A stretch of 64,000 nucleotides of DNA from Lutibacter agarilyticus (GTDB taxonomy: Bacteria > Bacteroidota > Bacteroidia > Flavobacteriales > Flavobacteriaceae): contig NZ_FZNT01000004.1 of NCBI RefSeq assembly GCF_900188235.1, positions 1 through 64,000 on the forward strand, given 5' to 3'. This document shows positions 18,756 to 27,481 of this stretch, piece after piece. Position numbers and translations under genes: made by a program. Every line of letters starts with the position of its first letter. Position 1 is the first letter of the stretch. The notes under the pieces are model-generated. The model was not told the DNA's origin. It saw only the letters and a list, made by a program, of their open reading frames with translations, and ran no database searches.

Positions 18756-19874
18756 TTATGTTCTTTTTGCAAATAAAGGTTTTAAATAAAAATTTCCAAA
18801 AACAATACCTACCCCAATCATTCCTCCTAAAAAAGAATATATAACCAATATCATAATTCGCTTTGGCTTGTATTTTTCAATAGGAACCATTGCTGGTTCA
18901 AGAATTGTAAATACAGGAGTATCTTCTCTTACCTTAATGTATTGCGCTTCTAATTGCTTTGCTAATTGTGAATACACACTATATTGCAAATCGTATTCAT
19001 CCTGAAGTAGTTCTAAAGTTGTTCCACCCAAAGCTGTGACAACATTTTTGTTACGATCTCTATACTTGGCTAATTTTTGCTGAGCATCTTTAAATTTCAC
19101 TTCTGCCTCCGTATAACGCGAATTCATAAAATCTAATTGTTCTTTTGATTTTTGAACTTTAAAATCTATCAGGTATTTTTGCAATAATAGCTGTGTATTA
19201 TACGCTAATTCAGCACTTGCAATTGGTTGAGGCATATTTGTTGATATAGTAACAAAACCGTCATTTTCATTTACTTCTAAAAAAACTTGATCTTTTAATC
19301 TTTCAATTAACTCATATTCATCTTCTGTAATTATTATTACTTGATTCTGAGAAGTGTTAAATTTTTCTTCTGAATAGCTAGTATTCTTACTCTTAAATAT
19401 ATTTCTTACCAGATTAGGTAATTTAATTGTATATTTCTTTACATAACCTATAAGACTTGGCCTATATATTAAGTCATAATAGTCATAAAAGCTTACCTTA
19501 TCTTTTTCTCCATCAATTGTTAGTTTAGTTTTCAACAGCTCTCTTTGAAATGGAATACTACTCATTATCTGAGGATATAGGCTAGGAGGAATACCTGAAT
19601 CCCCTCCAAGTCCGCCAATATTAAGGCCCGCCATTGCCGCTAACCCTCCTAAGCTCCCTTTAATTTCACTATCTGAAGATTGTGGAATAAATTTTGTGAT
19701 TGATAAATATTCCTTTTCAGAAAATATAGCAACGAATAAACCAATCGCCATAAAAATTAGGGTGGTTTTTATAACTGTTTTACGACCTCCCCAGAGGGTT
19801 TTGGCGAGAGCTATCAAATCTATTTCATCTTCATCAGATGAATTCTGTTGTATTTTTGAATTTTGTTCAGTCAT
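18756..19874 (-). CDS. Wzz/GumC-like polysaccharide chain-length regulator without kinase
   Basis: The 372 residues contain a membrane helix near 35-55, a long periplasmic part and a second helix near 345-365, the layout of Wzz/PCP proteins. The N-terminal part has a Gly-rich stretch (LGGLAAMAGLNIGGLGG) common in Bacteroidota members. The central region (about 220-290) is predicted coiled coil, and VPIEKYKPKRIM precedes the last helix. There is no C-terminal P-loop kinase domain. It is expected to control Wzy-dependent chain length. It lies 15 bp upstream of wzx and downstream of the SLBB export gene across a repeat-bearing gap. Confidence 0.86.
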   Translation of the reverse strand: MTEQNSKIQQNSSDEDEIDLIALAKTLWGGRKTVIKTTLIFMAIGLFVAIFSEKEYLSITKFIPQSSDSEIKGSLGGLAAMAGLNIGGLGGDSGIPPSLYPQIMSSIPFQRELLKTKLTIDGEKDKVSFYDYYDLIYRPSLIGYVKKYTIKLPNLVRNIFKSKNTSYSEEKFNTSQNQVIIITEDEYELIERLKDQVFLEVNENDGFVTISTNMPQPIASAELAYNTQLLLQKYLIDFKVQKSKEQLDFMNSRYTEAEVKFKDAQQKLAKYRDRNKNVVTALGGTTLELLQDEYDLQYSVYSQLAKQLEAQYIKVREDTPVFTILEPAMVPIEKYKPKRIMILVIYSFLGGMIGVGIVFGNFYLKPLFAKRT

Positions 19875-19904
19875 ACTATAATACTTTTTATTTCCAAAGG
19901 AAAC

Positions 19905-19985
19905 AGATTCCGAATCAAGTTCGGAATGACGTTCTTTATAATTTTACTTATTAACACGAGATTCCTAGCCAAGCTGAGAATGACG
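19905..19985. repeat. Two short hairpin repeats of the GAT..ATGACG family
   Basis: 19905-19931 forms a perfect hairpin (TTCCGA, loop ATCAAG, TTCGGAA) ending ATGACG. 19958-19985 is a decayed copy with stem TTCCTAGC/GCTGAGAA and the same ATGACG end. Both have the same orientation and lie in the gap between the wzz-like and SLBB genes. They match the half-elements of the units at 2281-2452. Confidence 0.6.
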
Positions 19986-20009
19986 ATAACTTCTAATTCT
20001 TAACGCATT

Positions 20010-22418
20010 CTAAAAACTACTAATTAACAAGCCTAAAGTTGATAGTGCAGTAGTAATTGCCAATACTTCGGTAATTGACACTTTTGATCTTTCTCCTTTA
20101 TTTGGTACAACTACCATTGCTCCTGGCGCTAATTTTGGATAGGTTTTAAAAAACATGAAGTTCTTAGTAGCCTTGATATCTCCATTGGCATAAATCACAT
20201 AGGATTTACTTTTTTTAGCTCTCAACGCATACCCTCCAGAAAAATTAACGTAATCTTTTAACGAATGTTTTTTATCGAAACGAATTAATGAAGGTGACAA
20301 TACTTCGCCTCTAATAGAAACTGTTTGTTTTTCAGAAGGAATTGTTAATTTATCTCCTTCTTCTAAAATTAAATCGTGCTTAGAGCCTTTACCTCCAGAA
20401 CTCATAATTTTGGAAAGATCTAAACCTATTTTCAATTCTTTTTCCAACACCTCTGCATTAGCTACAGAATCTTTAGCGGTTAACTGATCTAATAAGGTGA
20501 TTTGAGAATTTTCAATAGCTTCACCAACTCTTCTTGATAAATATGCTCCTTCAATAAATGCATAAGGAGATAACCCGCCTGCAACATCTATCAAATCCGA
20601 AACTCGTTCATTCTTATTCACTATAGCGTAACTACCCGGATAACTAACCTCCCCAAGTACTGTTACATTTTTTTGAGTTGTGTACCCTCTTAAATAACGT
20701 ACAGATACTCTATCAAAAGGTTCTAAATAAAAGTCTTTATTCTCATCGATCAATAAATTATTTGAACCAGAACGTTTGATTGATTTACTAATTGTTTCAA
20801 AACGATCATCATTAACTCTTCTAAAAACATCAATCACAGTGGCATCAGCTCCTTCTTTAAAACCTCCAGACATGGCGATTAAATCTTCTAAATGCATCTG
20901 ATCCATAAACACAACAGTTTGTGGATTATTAATAGCTCCGTCAATTGAAACTGTGTAATCCTCCTTTAAACTTGCTGCGCTAAAAATTTGGATACTATCT
21001 TCTCTTTTCAATACAACATTTGAAGTTTTATCTAATATTTCAGACACTGAAAACGAAACAATTTCTTTTTTTACATCATCAATAGTTCTATAAATCAATC
21101 CTCGATCTAAAAAAGCATCTTTTGTTACTCCATCTGCTTTTTGCAACAAGTCTAATAAAGTAAGTTCTTTTGTTAATTCATAAGTTCCTGGTCTATATAT
21201 TGCGCCTTCTAATTGAACTCTATTTTCATATCGGTCTAGAATTGTACCAATGGTTAATTCATCACCATCCTTCAATAAAAAATTTGGTTGTTCTTTAAAA
21301 ACAATTTCATTGACTTCTTTTTGTGAGCCATTTACACGCTCAACAATAATACGGTCTTGATAAGCATCAGCTGTAAATCCACTAAAATATTTAGCTAAGT
21401 CTGAAATAGTTTCTCCTTGCTTTAACTCATACAAACCTGGTCGTTTTACATTCCCTGAAACTGTAACAATGTTTTCATAAGGCTTTACAATAATAATATC
21501 TTGATCTCTTAATAAAATGTTCCCTTCTTCAGAACCATTTATTAAATAATTATAAATATCGAACTCTTTTAAATGCTTACCTCCTCTTATAACTTGTATA
21601 CTTCTAAAAGTACCATTTTCTGTAGGTCCTCCAGCAGCATATAAAGCATTTAAAACAGATGAAAGTCCGCTTAACGAATAGGTGCCAGGCACTTTAACTT
21701 CCCCAATAATATTTACTTGAACGGTACGCACATTTACCAAAGATATATCGGCATGTACTTTTTCATAACTATCACTTGAAGCAGTAATACCGCTATAAAT
21801 TTTTTGTAAATAAGAAATTATTTTTGCTTTGGCTTTTTCAACAGACAAGCCACTTACATAGATAGGACCAATACTTTCAATTTTAATAGCCCCTTCGCGA
21901 TTTACTTGTTTGATGTAATTGTTTTCTGCAGCTCCCCAAATATCAATCAATAGTTCGTCTCCAGGTCCTAACTCATAGGTACTTGGAGTTGCCATATTTA
22001 AATTGGGTGTGAATGAAATATTTGGATTGCTAAAAAAATCATAACCGAATAAATCATTTTTTTCAGAAGGTTCCTCAGCCCCTCCCAATAAACCAAATGT
22101 CTCAGTGCTTGAAATTTCACTAGCATCTGTTGTCTCAGTATCTGTTGAAGAAGTATCTTTAAAACGTAAAGCACTAATACGCTGCTTTAATTTTGAAATT
22201 TGACTTGCAGGCATTCCTTTTGCCTTTGCCATTACTTCCAACTGATTTAAAGTATAACCTTCTGCCTGTGCTTTATTCCAATATGTTTCAATTTGCTCAT
22301 CAGACAATTCATCAATATTGATGCTTGCCATTTGAGCTTGACTTACGTTTTGGGCTATTGTTAATTGCGTTGTAAAAATAAAGATGAGCATGAAACATGC
22401 CCTCATCCAGTATCTCAT
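20010..22418 (-). CDS. SLBB-domain polysaccharide export protein (large Wza-like)
   Basis: The 802-residue protein has a signal peptide (about 1-22, ending AQN) and a helical region with TETTDAS-like low complexity. A Poly_export domain begins near 148 (STYELGPGDELLIDIWG). At least six SLBB repeats follow, recognisable as V-x-G-E-V-x-x-P-G-x-Y/L segments such as IIGEVKVPGTYSL, VSGNVKRPGLYEL, LEGAIYRPGTYEL, VLGEVSYPGSYAI and IRGEVLSPSLI. The C-terminus ends in a hydrophobic helix. The multi-SLBB form is much longer than E. coli Wza (about 380) but usual in Bacteroidota. It should form the periplasmic and outer-membrane export channel. Confidence 0.9.
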   Translation of the reverse strand: MRYWMRACFMLIFIFTTQLTIAQNVSQAQMASINIDELSDEQIETYWNKAQAEGYTLNQLEVMAKAKGMPASQISKLKQRISALRFKDTSSTDTETTDASEISSTETFGLLGGAEEPSEKNDLFGYDFFSNPNISFTPNLNMATPSTYELGPGDELLIDIWGAAENNYIKQVNREGAIKIESIGPIYVSGLSVEKAKAKIISYLQKIYSGITASSDSYEKVHADISLVNVRTVQVNIIGEVKVPGTYSLSGLSSVLNALYAAGGPTENGTFRSIQVIRGGKHLKEFDIYNYLINGSEEGNILLRDQDIIIVKPYENIVTVSGNVKRPGLYELKQGETISDLAKYFSGFTADAYQDRIIVERVNGSQKEVNEIVFKEQPNFLLKDGDELTIGTILDRYENRVQLEGAIYRPGTYELTKELTLLDLLQKADGVTKDAFLDRGLIYRTIDDVKKEIVSFSVSEILDKTSNVVLKREDSIQIFSAASLKEDYTVSIDGAINNPQTVVFMDQMHLEDLIAMSGGFKEGADATVIDVFRRVNDDRFETISKSIKRSGSNNLLIDENKDFYLEPFDRVSVRYLRGYTTQKNVTVLGEVSYPGSYAIVNKNERVSDLIDVAGGLSPYAFIEGAYLSRRVGEAIENSQITLLDQLTAKDSVANAEVLEKELKIGLDLSKIMSSGGKGSKHDLILEEGDKLTIPSEKQTVSIRGEVLSPSLIRFDKKHSLKDYVNFSGGYALRAKKSKSYVIYANGDIKATKNFMFFKTYPKLAPGAMVVVPNKGERSKVSITEVLAITTALSTLGLLISSF

Positions 22419-22443
22419 AGTTGTGTTGAATTAATTTTTGCGA

Positions 22444-22451
22444 CAAATATA
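22444..22451 (-). promoter_or_regulatory. Probable -7 promoter element upstream of the SLBB export gene
   Basis: TATATTTG on the minus strand matches TAnnTTTG and lies 26-33 bp before the start codon. It could drive the long transcript from the export gene towards wzi. No clear -33 element at the standard spacing was found. Confidence 0.45.
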
Positions 22452-22518
22452 GAACTATTTATCACAAATACCCTAATTAATTACTATTAACAAGCTTCCA
22501 TTTTATCTATGAAAATAT

Positions 22519-22938
22519 TTATTTTTTACTTTCTTTGACAGCTATTTCTTTGCGTAAACCACTGCTTGAAAAACGATGATCACGACCGTTATAATACAAT
22601 TCAATTCCTTTTTCAATACAGTATGCTTTCCCTGTAAAATCTTTAAATTCGTATTCATCACCTACAATACGCACATCAATTTTAAAGGATTTTAAAATAT
22701 CTTCCAAATCTTGCTCCATCGTATAAGGAACAATTTCATCAACAAATTTACAGCCTTTCAACTGAATATAACGTTCTACTACAGTTTGTATCGGCTTATT
22801 TTTTTCTGGGCGGTTAATCGTTGGATCCGTTTGTAACCCGCAAATTAAATAATCGCATTGACTTTTTGCTTCTTCTAACATTTTAATATGACCTGCATGC
22901 AATAGGTCAAAAGTACTAAAGGTAATTCCTATTTTCAT
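22519..22938 (-). CDS. TagD-like cytidylyl/adenylyltransferase
   Basis: The 139-residue protein is a nucleotidyltransferase of the glycerol-3-phosphate cytidylyltransferase type. It has GITFSTFDLLHAGHIKML with the HxGH catalytic motif, and a C-terminal RFSSSGLRKEI in place of the family RTEGISTS. Members activate phosphorylated small molecules as CDP or ADP derivatives. In a polysaccharide locus a CDP-activated substituent is plausible, but the substrate is not deducible. The gene sits alone between the uxs gene and the SLBB export gene. Confidence 0.85.
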   Translation of the reverse strand: MKIGITFSTFDLLHAGHIKMLEEAKSQCDYLICGLQTDPTINRPEKNKPIQTVVERYIQLKGCKFVDEIVPYTMEQDLEDILKSFKIDVRIVGDEYEFKDFTGKAYCIEKGIELYYNGRDHRFSSSGLRKEIAVKESKK

Positions 22939-22998
22939 TTTTTATAATATTCTTTAATATTAAACATATAATTCTAAAGTTTAAAACTTAGATGGAAA

Positions 22999-23156
22999 AG
23001 ATCTCGCATCAAGTGCGAGATGACAGTTAGTAATAGTATGCTATACAATAAATAATACTAACCGTCACATCACCCTCAGTTTGACTTAGAATCTTTTTTT
23101 GATTTAAAAAAAATCGAAGTTTCTAATTAAATAATCTCGTATAAAGTGCGAAATGC
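22999..23156. repeat. Hairpin repeat cluster of the GAT..ATGACG family
   Basis: 22999-23024 is an intact hairpin (stem CTCGCA/TGCGAG, loop TCAAG) ending ATGAC. An oppositely oriented decayed copy (CCGTCACATCACCCTCAG) starts near 23062. 23133-23156 is a third decayed copy. They fill the gap between uxs and the nucleotidyltransferase gene. Confidence 0.55.
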
Positions 23157-23184
23157 TTATAAACTATATAAATAAACTTATACT

Positions 23185-24120
23185 TTAAAGCAACGATTCA
23201 AAATAAGCAATGGTTTTACTCAAGCCTTCTTGTAATTCAATCTTTGGTTCCCAGCCGTTTAATTTTTCTTTTGCTAAAGAAATATCTGGTTGACGTTGTT
23301 TAGGGTCATCTTGTGGCAATGGTAAATGAATAATCTTTGACTTTGAATTCGTTAAACCAATCACAGCTTGAGCTAATTCTAACATTGTAAATTCATTTGG
23401 GTTTCCTAAGTTTACGGGACCTAAAAATGATGGATCTGAATGCATCATACGCACCATTCCCTCTACTAAATCATCAACATATTGAAATGAACGCGTTTGT
23501 AATCCGTCTCCGAATATTGTAATATCTTCACCTTTTAAAGCCTGCACAATAAAATTAGAAACCACTCTTCCGTCAGAAGGATTCATATTTGGGCCATAGG
23601 TATTGAAAATTCTTATAATTTTAATTGCTACCTTATTTTGAATGTGGTAATCCATAAATAATGTTTCAGCGCAACGCTTCCCCTCATCATAACAAGAACG
23701 AATTCCTATTGGATTTACATGACCCCAATAACTCTCTGGCTGTGGGTGCACTGCAGGATCTCCATAAACTTCACTGGTACTTGCTTGTAAAATTTTAGCT
23801 CCAACACGCTTCGCTAAACCTAAAGTATTTATAGCACCCATTACGGATGTTTTTATGGTTTTAATTGGATTGTGTTGATAATGAACTGGTGAAGCAGGAC
23901 AGGCTAAATTGTATATTTCATCTACTTCTGCATAGTACGATTCTGTAACATCATGACGTACCATTTCAAAATAAGGATTATCTAACAACTTAATAATATT
24001 CTTTTTAGCTCCTGTAAAATAATTATCTAAACAAATAACTTCATTTCCTTCATTTAATAAGCGTTCGCACAAATGAGATCCAACAAAACCAGCACCTCCT
24101 GTAATTAATATTCTTTTCAT
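23185..24120 (-). CDS. uxs: UDP-glucuronate decarboxylase (UDP-xylose synthase)
   Basis: The 311-residue extended short-chain dehydrogenase has [14 protein letters not shown] for NAD binding, [13 protein letters not shown], the active-site STSEVYGDP and YDEGKR (Tyr-xxx-Lys), and [25 protein letters not shown] and the decarboxylase-type C-terminus are characteristic of UXS. It would convert UDP-glucuronic acid to UDP-xylose. It follows ugd by 55 bp, giving a complete UDP-glucose to UDP-xylose route. This implies that xylose, or its precursor glucuronate, enters the polysaccharide. Confidence 0.93.
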   Translation of the reverse strand: MKRILITGGAGFVGSHLCERLLNEGNEVICLDNYFTGAKKNIIKLLDNPYFEMVRHDVTESYYAEVDEIYNLACPASPVHYQHNPIKTIKTSVMGAINTLGLAKRVGAKILQASTSEVYGDPAVHPQPESYWGHVNPIGIRSCYDEGKRCAETLFMDYHIQNKVAIKIIRIFNTYGPNMNPSDGRVVSNFIVQALKGEDITIFGDGLQTRSFQYVDDLVEGMVRMMHSDPSFLGPVNLGNPNEFTMLELAQAVIGLTNSKSKIIHLPLPQDDPKQRQPDISLAKEKLNGWEPKIELQEGLSKTIAYFESLL

Positions 24121-24175
24121 ATGATTGTTTTTGTATTCATTAAATACTTTTAAACCTTTTCTGAATTAAATTCGA

Positions 24176-25501
24176 CTATTCTTTTCCTATTTGGAAATAT
24201 TCGAATCCGTTTTCGTCTAATTTAAAAATATTGTACTGGTTTCTTCCATCAAATATGATTGGATTCTTTAATTGCGCTTTAATTTCTTCAAAATCTGGAG
24301 AACGGAATTCTTTCCATTCTGTCAATAAAATCAATGCATCTGCATTTTGAAGTACTTCATATTTTGAAGTACAATAAGTAATATTTTCAACATCTTTTAA
24401 ATAACATTCCTTTGCTTCTTCAATAGCTTTTGGATCAAAAGCCTGAATTTTAGCACCTCTTTTTACCAACTCATTAATCACATAAATTGCAGGCGACTCT
24501 CTCATATCATCAGTTCCCGGCTTGAATGCCAATCCCCAAATACCAAAAGTTTTACCTGTTAAATCTTCTCCAAAACGTTTTACTACTTTTTGTGCAATCA
24601 CCAATTTTTGTGCATCATTTACATCTTCAACTGAAGTGATTAATTTTGCTTCATATCCATATTCTTCTGCAATTTTCTTTAAGGCTTTTACATCTTTTGG
24701 AAAACAAGAACCACCATAACCAGCTCCGGGATAAATAAAACTATAGCCAATACGAGAATCAGAACCAATTCCTACTCTAACCTTATTTGCATCTGCACCT
24801 ACCTTTTCACAAATATTTGCAATTTCGTTCATAAATGAAATCTTTGTTGCCAACATTGCATTTGCGGCATATTTAGTCATTTCCGCAGAGCGTATATCCA
24901 TTGCAATTAAACAATCATGCGACATAAAAAATGGATTGTACAATTGCTTCATTTTATCAATTGCATAATCTGTATCAGCACCAATAACCACACGGTCTGG
25001 TTTCATAAAATCGTTAATTGCAGCACCTTCTTTTAAAAATTCCGGATTAGAAACCACATCAAAATCTAAAGAAGAATCTCTTTTATCTAATGCTGTTTGA
25101 ATGGTTGCTTTAACTTTATCTGCTGTTCCAACAGGTACTGTAGACTTATCAACCACAACAATACGTTGCTGCATCGTTTCTCCTATCGATTTTGCTACTG
25201 CTAACACATATTGTAAATCTGCAGAACCATCATCTCCCATTGGAGTACCAACTGCAATAAACACAATAGCGGCACCTTTAATAGCCTCTCCTAAATTAGT
25301 AGTGAAAAATAAATTCCCTGCTTTTACATTTTTAAGAATCATGGGTTCCAATCCTGGTTCGTAAATTGGGATGATTCCATTTTTAAGTTTTTCAATTTTT
25401 CTTTCATCAATATCTACACAGGTAACTTTATTCCCCATTTCAGAAAAACAAGTTCCTGACACTAAACCAACGTATCCTGAGCCAATAACTACTACTTTCA
25501 T
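24176..25501 (-). CDS. ugd: UDP-glucose 6-dehydrogenase
   Basis: Ugd oxidises UDP-glucose to UDP-glucuronate in two NAD-dependent steps. The 441 residues begin with MKVVVIGSGYVGLVSG. They show IYEPGLEPM, the VAVGTPMGDDGSADL loop, VVDKSTVPVGT, and the catalytic-Cys segment GAGYGGSCFPKDVKAL (Cys near residue 260). GLAFKPGTDDMRESP lies near 325. All match the family, which is about 440 residues long. It precedes uxs in the operon. Confidence 0.97.
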   Translation of the reverse strand: MKVVVIGSGYVGLVSGTCFSEMGNKVTCVDIDERKIEKLKNGIIPIYEPGLEPMILKNVKAGNLFFTTNLGEAIKGAAIVFIAVGTPMGDDGSADLQYVLAVAKSIGETMQQRIVVVDKSTVPVGTADKVKATIQTALDKRDSSLDFDVVSNPEFLKEGAAINDFMKPDRVVIGADTDYAIDKMKQLYNPFFMSHDCLIAMDIRSAEMTKYAANAMLATKISFMNEIANICEKVGADANKVRVGIGSDSRIGYSFIYPGAGYGGSCFPKDVKALKKIAEEYGYEAKLITSVEDVNDAQKLVIAQKVVKRFGEDLTGKTFGIWGLAFKPGTDDMRESPAIYVINELVKRGAKIQAFDPKAIEEAKECYLKDVENITYCTSKYEVLQNADALILLTEWKEFRSPDFEEIKAQLKNPIIFDGRNQYNIFKLDENGFEYFQIGKE

Positions 25502-25558
25502 ATATTATTTTTTATTTAAAGATGGTATATCTTTAGGGTTTAACAAAAATGTTTAAAA

Positions 25559-25566
25559 CAAATATA
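25559..25566 (-). promoter_or_regulatory. Probable -7 promoter element of ugd-uxs
   Basis: TATATTTG on the minus strand matches TAnnTTTG and lies about 58 bp before the ugd start codon. The 259-bp gap between cysC and ugd otherwise shows nothing recognisable, so ugd may start a new transcript. Confidence 0.45.
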
Positions 25567-25760
25567 ACGAAACTTTTAAGTGGAACCCTTCTAAATTAAC
25601 CGAATATTGAAAGAAATTCACTTTTCATTTGATTATTTCATTCAAACTCACTCCATATTAATGCTCAAGTTTTACTTATCGAACAAATAAAAACCAAAAG
25701 TCTAACATTTCAAGGATATGAAACTGAAAAGGTTATCTGTTCACTAAAAATTCAATGCAA

Positions 25761-26351
25761 CTATAATTTACTTTTTATCACCTCCATTATTTTTGAAACA
25801 GCAACATCAGGTGAATCTGACGGTGTTTTAATTTCAATAGTTGGGTTTACAGGCGCTTCATAAACTGAATTAATTCCTGTAAAATTTTTAATTTCACCTG
25901 CTCGTGCTTTTTTGTACAATCCCTTTACATCGCGTTGTTCACAAATTTCCAAAGAAGTATTTACAAAAACTTCAATATAATTCTCGGCGCCTACTAACTC
26001 TTTGATTTCTTCGCGTGTTTTTATGTAAGGAGAAATAAATGCAGCAATGGCTACCACTCCAGCATCAACAAATAATTTTGCGACCTCAGCTGCACGACGT
26101 AAATTTTCGTTCCTATCGTCTTTTGAAAAGGTTAAGTTCTTATTGAGTCCGCTTCGTAAATTATCACCATCTAACGAATACGTATGCACGTTTAATTCGT
26201 GTAATTTTTTTTCTAATAAATTAGCTATGGTAGATTTTCCCGAACCTGACAAACCTGTAAACCAAACTAAAAAGGACTTGTGTTTGTTTAATTTTTCGCG
26301 ATCTAATCTGTTTATTGCATACTCGTGTTTAACAATATATACTGGATTCAT
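25761..26351 (-). CDS. cysC: Adenylylsulfate (APS) kinase
   Basis: CysC phosphorylates APS to PAPS. The 196-residue protein has the P-loop GLSGSGKST near residue 33, SLDGDNLRSGLN, FSKDDRNENLRRAAEVAKLF, and the AFISPY motif with the conserved Ser. Length and motifs are typical of a stand-alone kinase. It lies 2 bp after cysQ, which recycles the PAP formed when PAPS is used. No cysDN sulfate adenylyltransferase and no sulfotransferase gene is visible in this window, so the consumer of PAPS is not known. Confidence 0.94.
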   Translation of the reverse strand: MNPVYIVKHEYAINRLDREKLNKHKSFLVWFTGLSGSGKSTIANLLEKKLHELNVHTYSLDGDNLRSGLNKNLTFSKDDRNENLRRAAEVAKLFVDAGVVAIAAFISPYIKTREEIKELVGAENYIEVFVNTSLEICEQRDVKGLYKKARAGEIKNFTGINSVYEAPVNPTIEIKTPSDSPDVAVSKIMEVIKSKL

Positions 26352-26353
26352 TT

Positions 26354-27148
26354 TTATTGCACTTTAAAATATGGATTTAATAAATTTTGTTTATTATATT
26401 GTAATTCTTCTTTACCAGTTGCTTGCATAACTTTTAAGCCAACAGCATTGCAAATAGCGTGACCTGCAGCCGTATCCCACTCCATTGTAGGTGCAAATCT
26501 TGGATATACTTGAGCTTTACCTTCAGCAAGCAAACAAAATTTTAACGAACTTCCTTTAGCAACTATTTCAACTTTTTTTTCTGCTGCTTTAATGCTTTCA
26601 ATAAAAGCGGTAGTTTCTGCACTATTATGAGAACGACTTCCTACAACTTTTATAATACTGCTATTTTTTGATGGGTGAATTTCATCCGCTACATTCATTA
26701 GATTTTCTTCTGAAAAATAATGTTGTTGCAAAACTGTTTTATAACTTTTTTGCGCTTCAACCAAACTATAATACAAAGTTTTAGTTACAGGTACATAAAT
26801 AACGCCAAGTACAGGTTTATTTTTATGAATTAAAGCAATATTTACGGTGAATTCACCATTTCGTTTTACAAATTCTTTAGTTCCATCTAAAGGATCAACA
26901 ATCCAACAGGTTTCCCAATTTTTACGTTCCAAAAAATCAACTTGCTTGTTCTCTTCACTTATAATTGGAATGTCAGTCTTGATTAAGTATGCATTGATGA
27001 CCGAATTTGCATTTTGATCTGCAATTGTAATGGGCGAATTGTCTGATTTTAATTCAACCTTAAAATCCTCAGTATACACTTTCATAATTTCAATACCAGC
27101 TTCAATGGCTGCCTTTATTGCAATGGCAAGTAATTTTTTCATAATCAT
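26354..27148 (-). CDS. cysQ: 3'(2'),5'-bisphosphate nucleotidase
   Basis: CysQ hydrolyses PAP to AMP. The 264-residue inositol-monophosphatase-fold protein has ISEENKQ, WIVDPLDGTKEF (metal site) and the C-terminal MEWDTAAGHAI. The second Met (27142) is an alternative start. Coupling to cysC suggests a PAPS production and recycling pair, used for sulfation or assimilatory sulfate reduction. A -7-like TAAGTTTG lies at 27270-27277 on the minus strand, about 120 bp upstream. Confidence 0.93.
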   Translation of the reverse strand: MIMKKLLAIAIKAAIEAGIEIMKVYTEDFKVELKSDNSPITIADQNANSVINAYLIKTDIPIISEENKQVDFLERKNWETCWIVDPLDGTKEFVKRNGEFTVNIALIHKNKPVLGVIYVPVTKTLYYSLVEAQKSYKTVLQQHYFSEENLMNVADEIHPSKNSSIIKVVGSRSHNSAETTAFIESIKAAEKKVEIVAKGSSLKFCLLAEGKAQVYPRFAPTMEWDTAAGHAICNAVGLKVMQATGKEELQYNKQNLLNPYFKVQ

Positions 27149-27481
27149 ATTTCTGAATAAAAATAAGTTATTTACTCCTTATGAGTTTTAATAAAATCTC
27201 ATCAATTCTTATCGAAGAACAAATATTAAAATCACTTGAACTAACGTTGTACTATTATAAAATATACAACAAACTTACTTAATTAAATATACTATTTTTC
27301 TTTCAGTAAATAAAAAGATCGTCCCTGTAAATTTTATGTTCTTTTTTTACCTTCAAGCAGCATATTTACTTTTTACTGGTAAAATAACATTTAAATACAG
27401 CACATTTATGGTAATTTAGCACAGTTTATTTTCAATGTAAAAAATTAATTTTGTGGCTTATAAATCATTAATAAAACACTT
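27149..27481. other. Divergent intergenic region between cysQ and the phosphorylase gene
   Basis: This 333-bp AT-rich gap contains only candidate promoter elements. TAAGTTTG at 27270-27277 (minus) would serve cysQ, and TAATTTTG at 27446-27453 (plus) the glucan phosphorylase gene 28 bp downstream. No ORF or RNA gene was recognised. Confidence 0.5.
27446..27453 (+). promoter_or_regulatory. Probable -7 promoter element of the glucan phosphorylase gene
   Basis: TAATTTTG matches TAnnTTTG and ends 28 bp before the ATG at 27482. No good -33 TTTG was found at 19-21 bp upstream. Confidence 0.4.
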
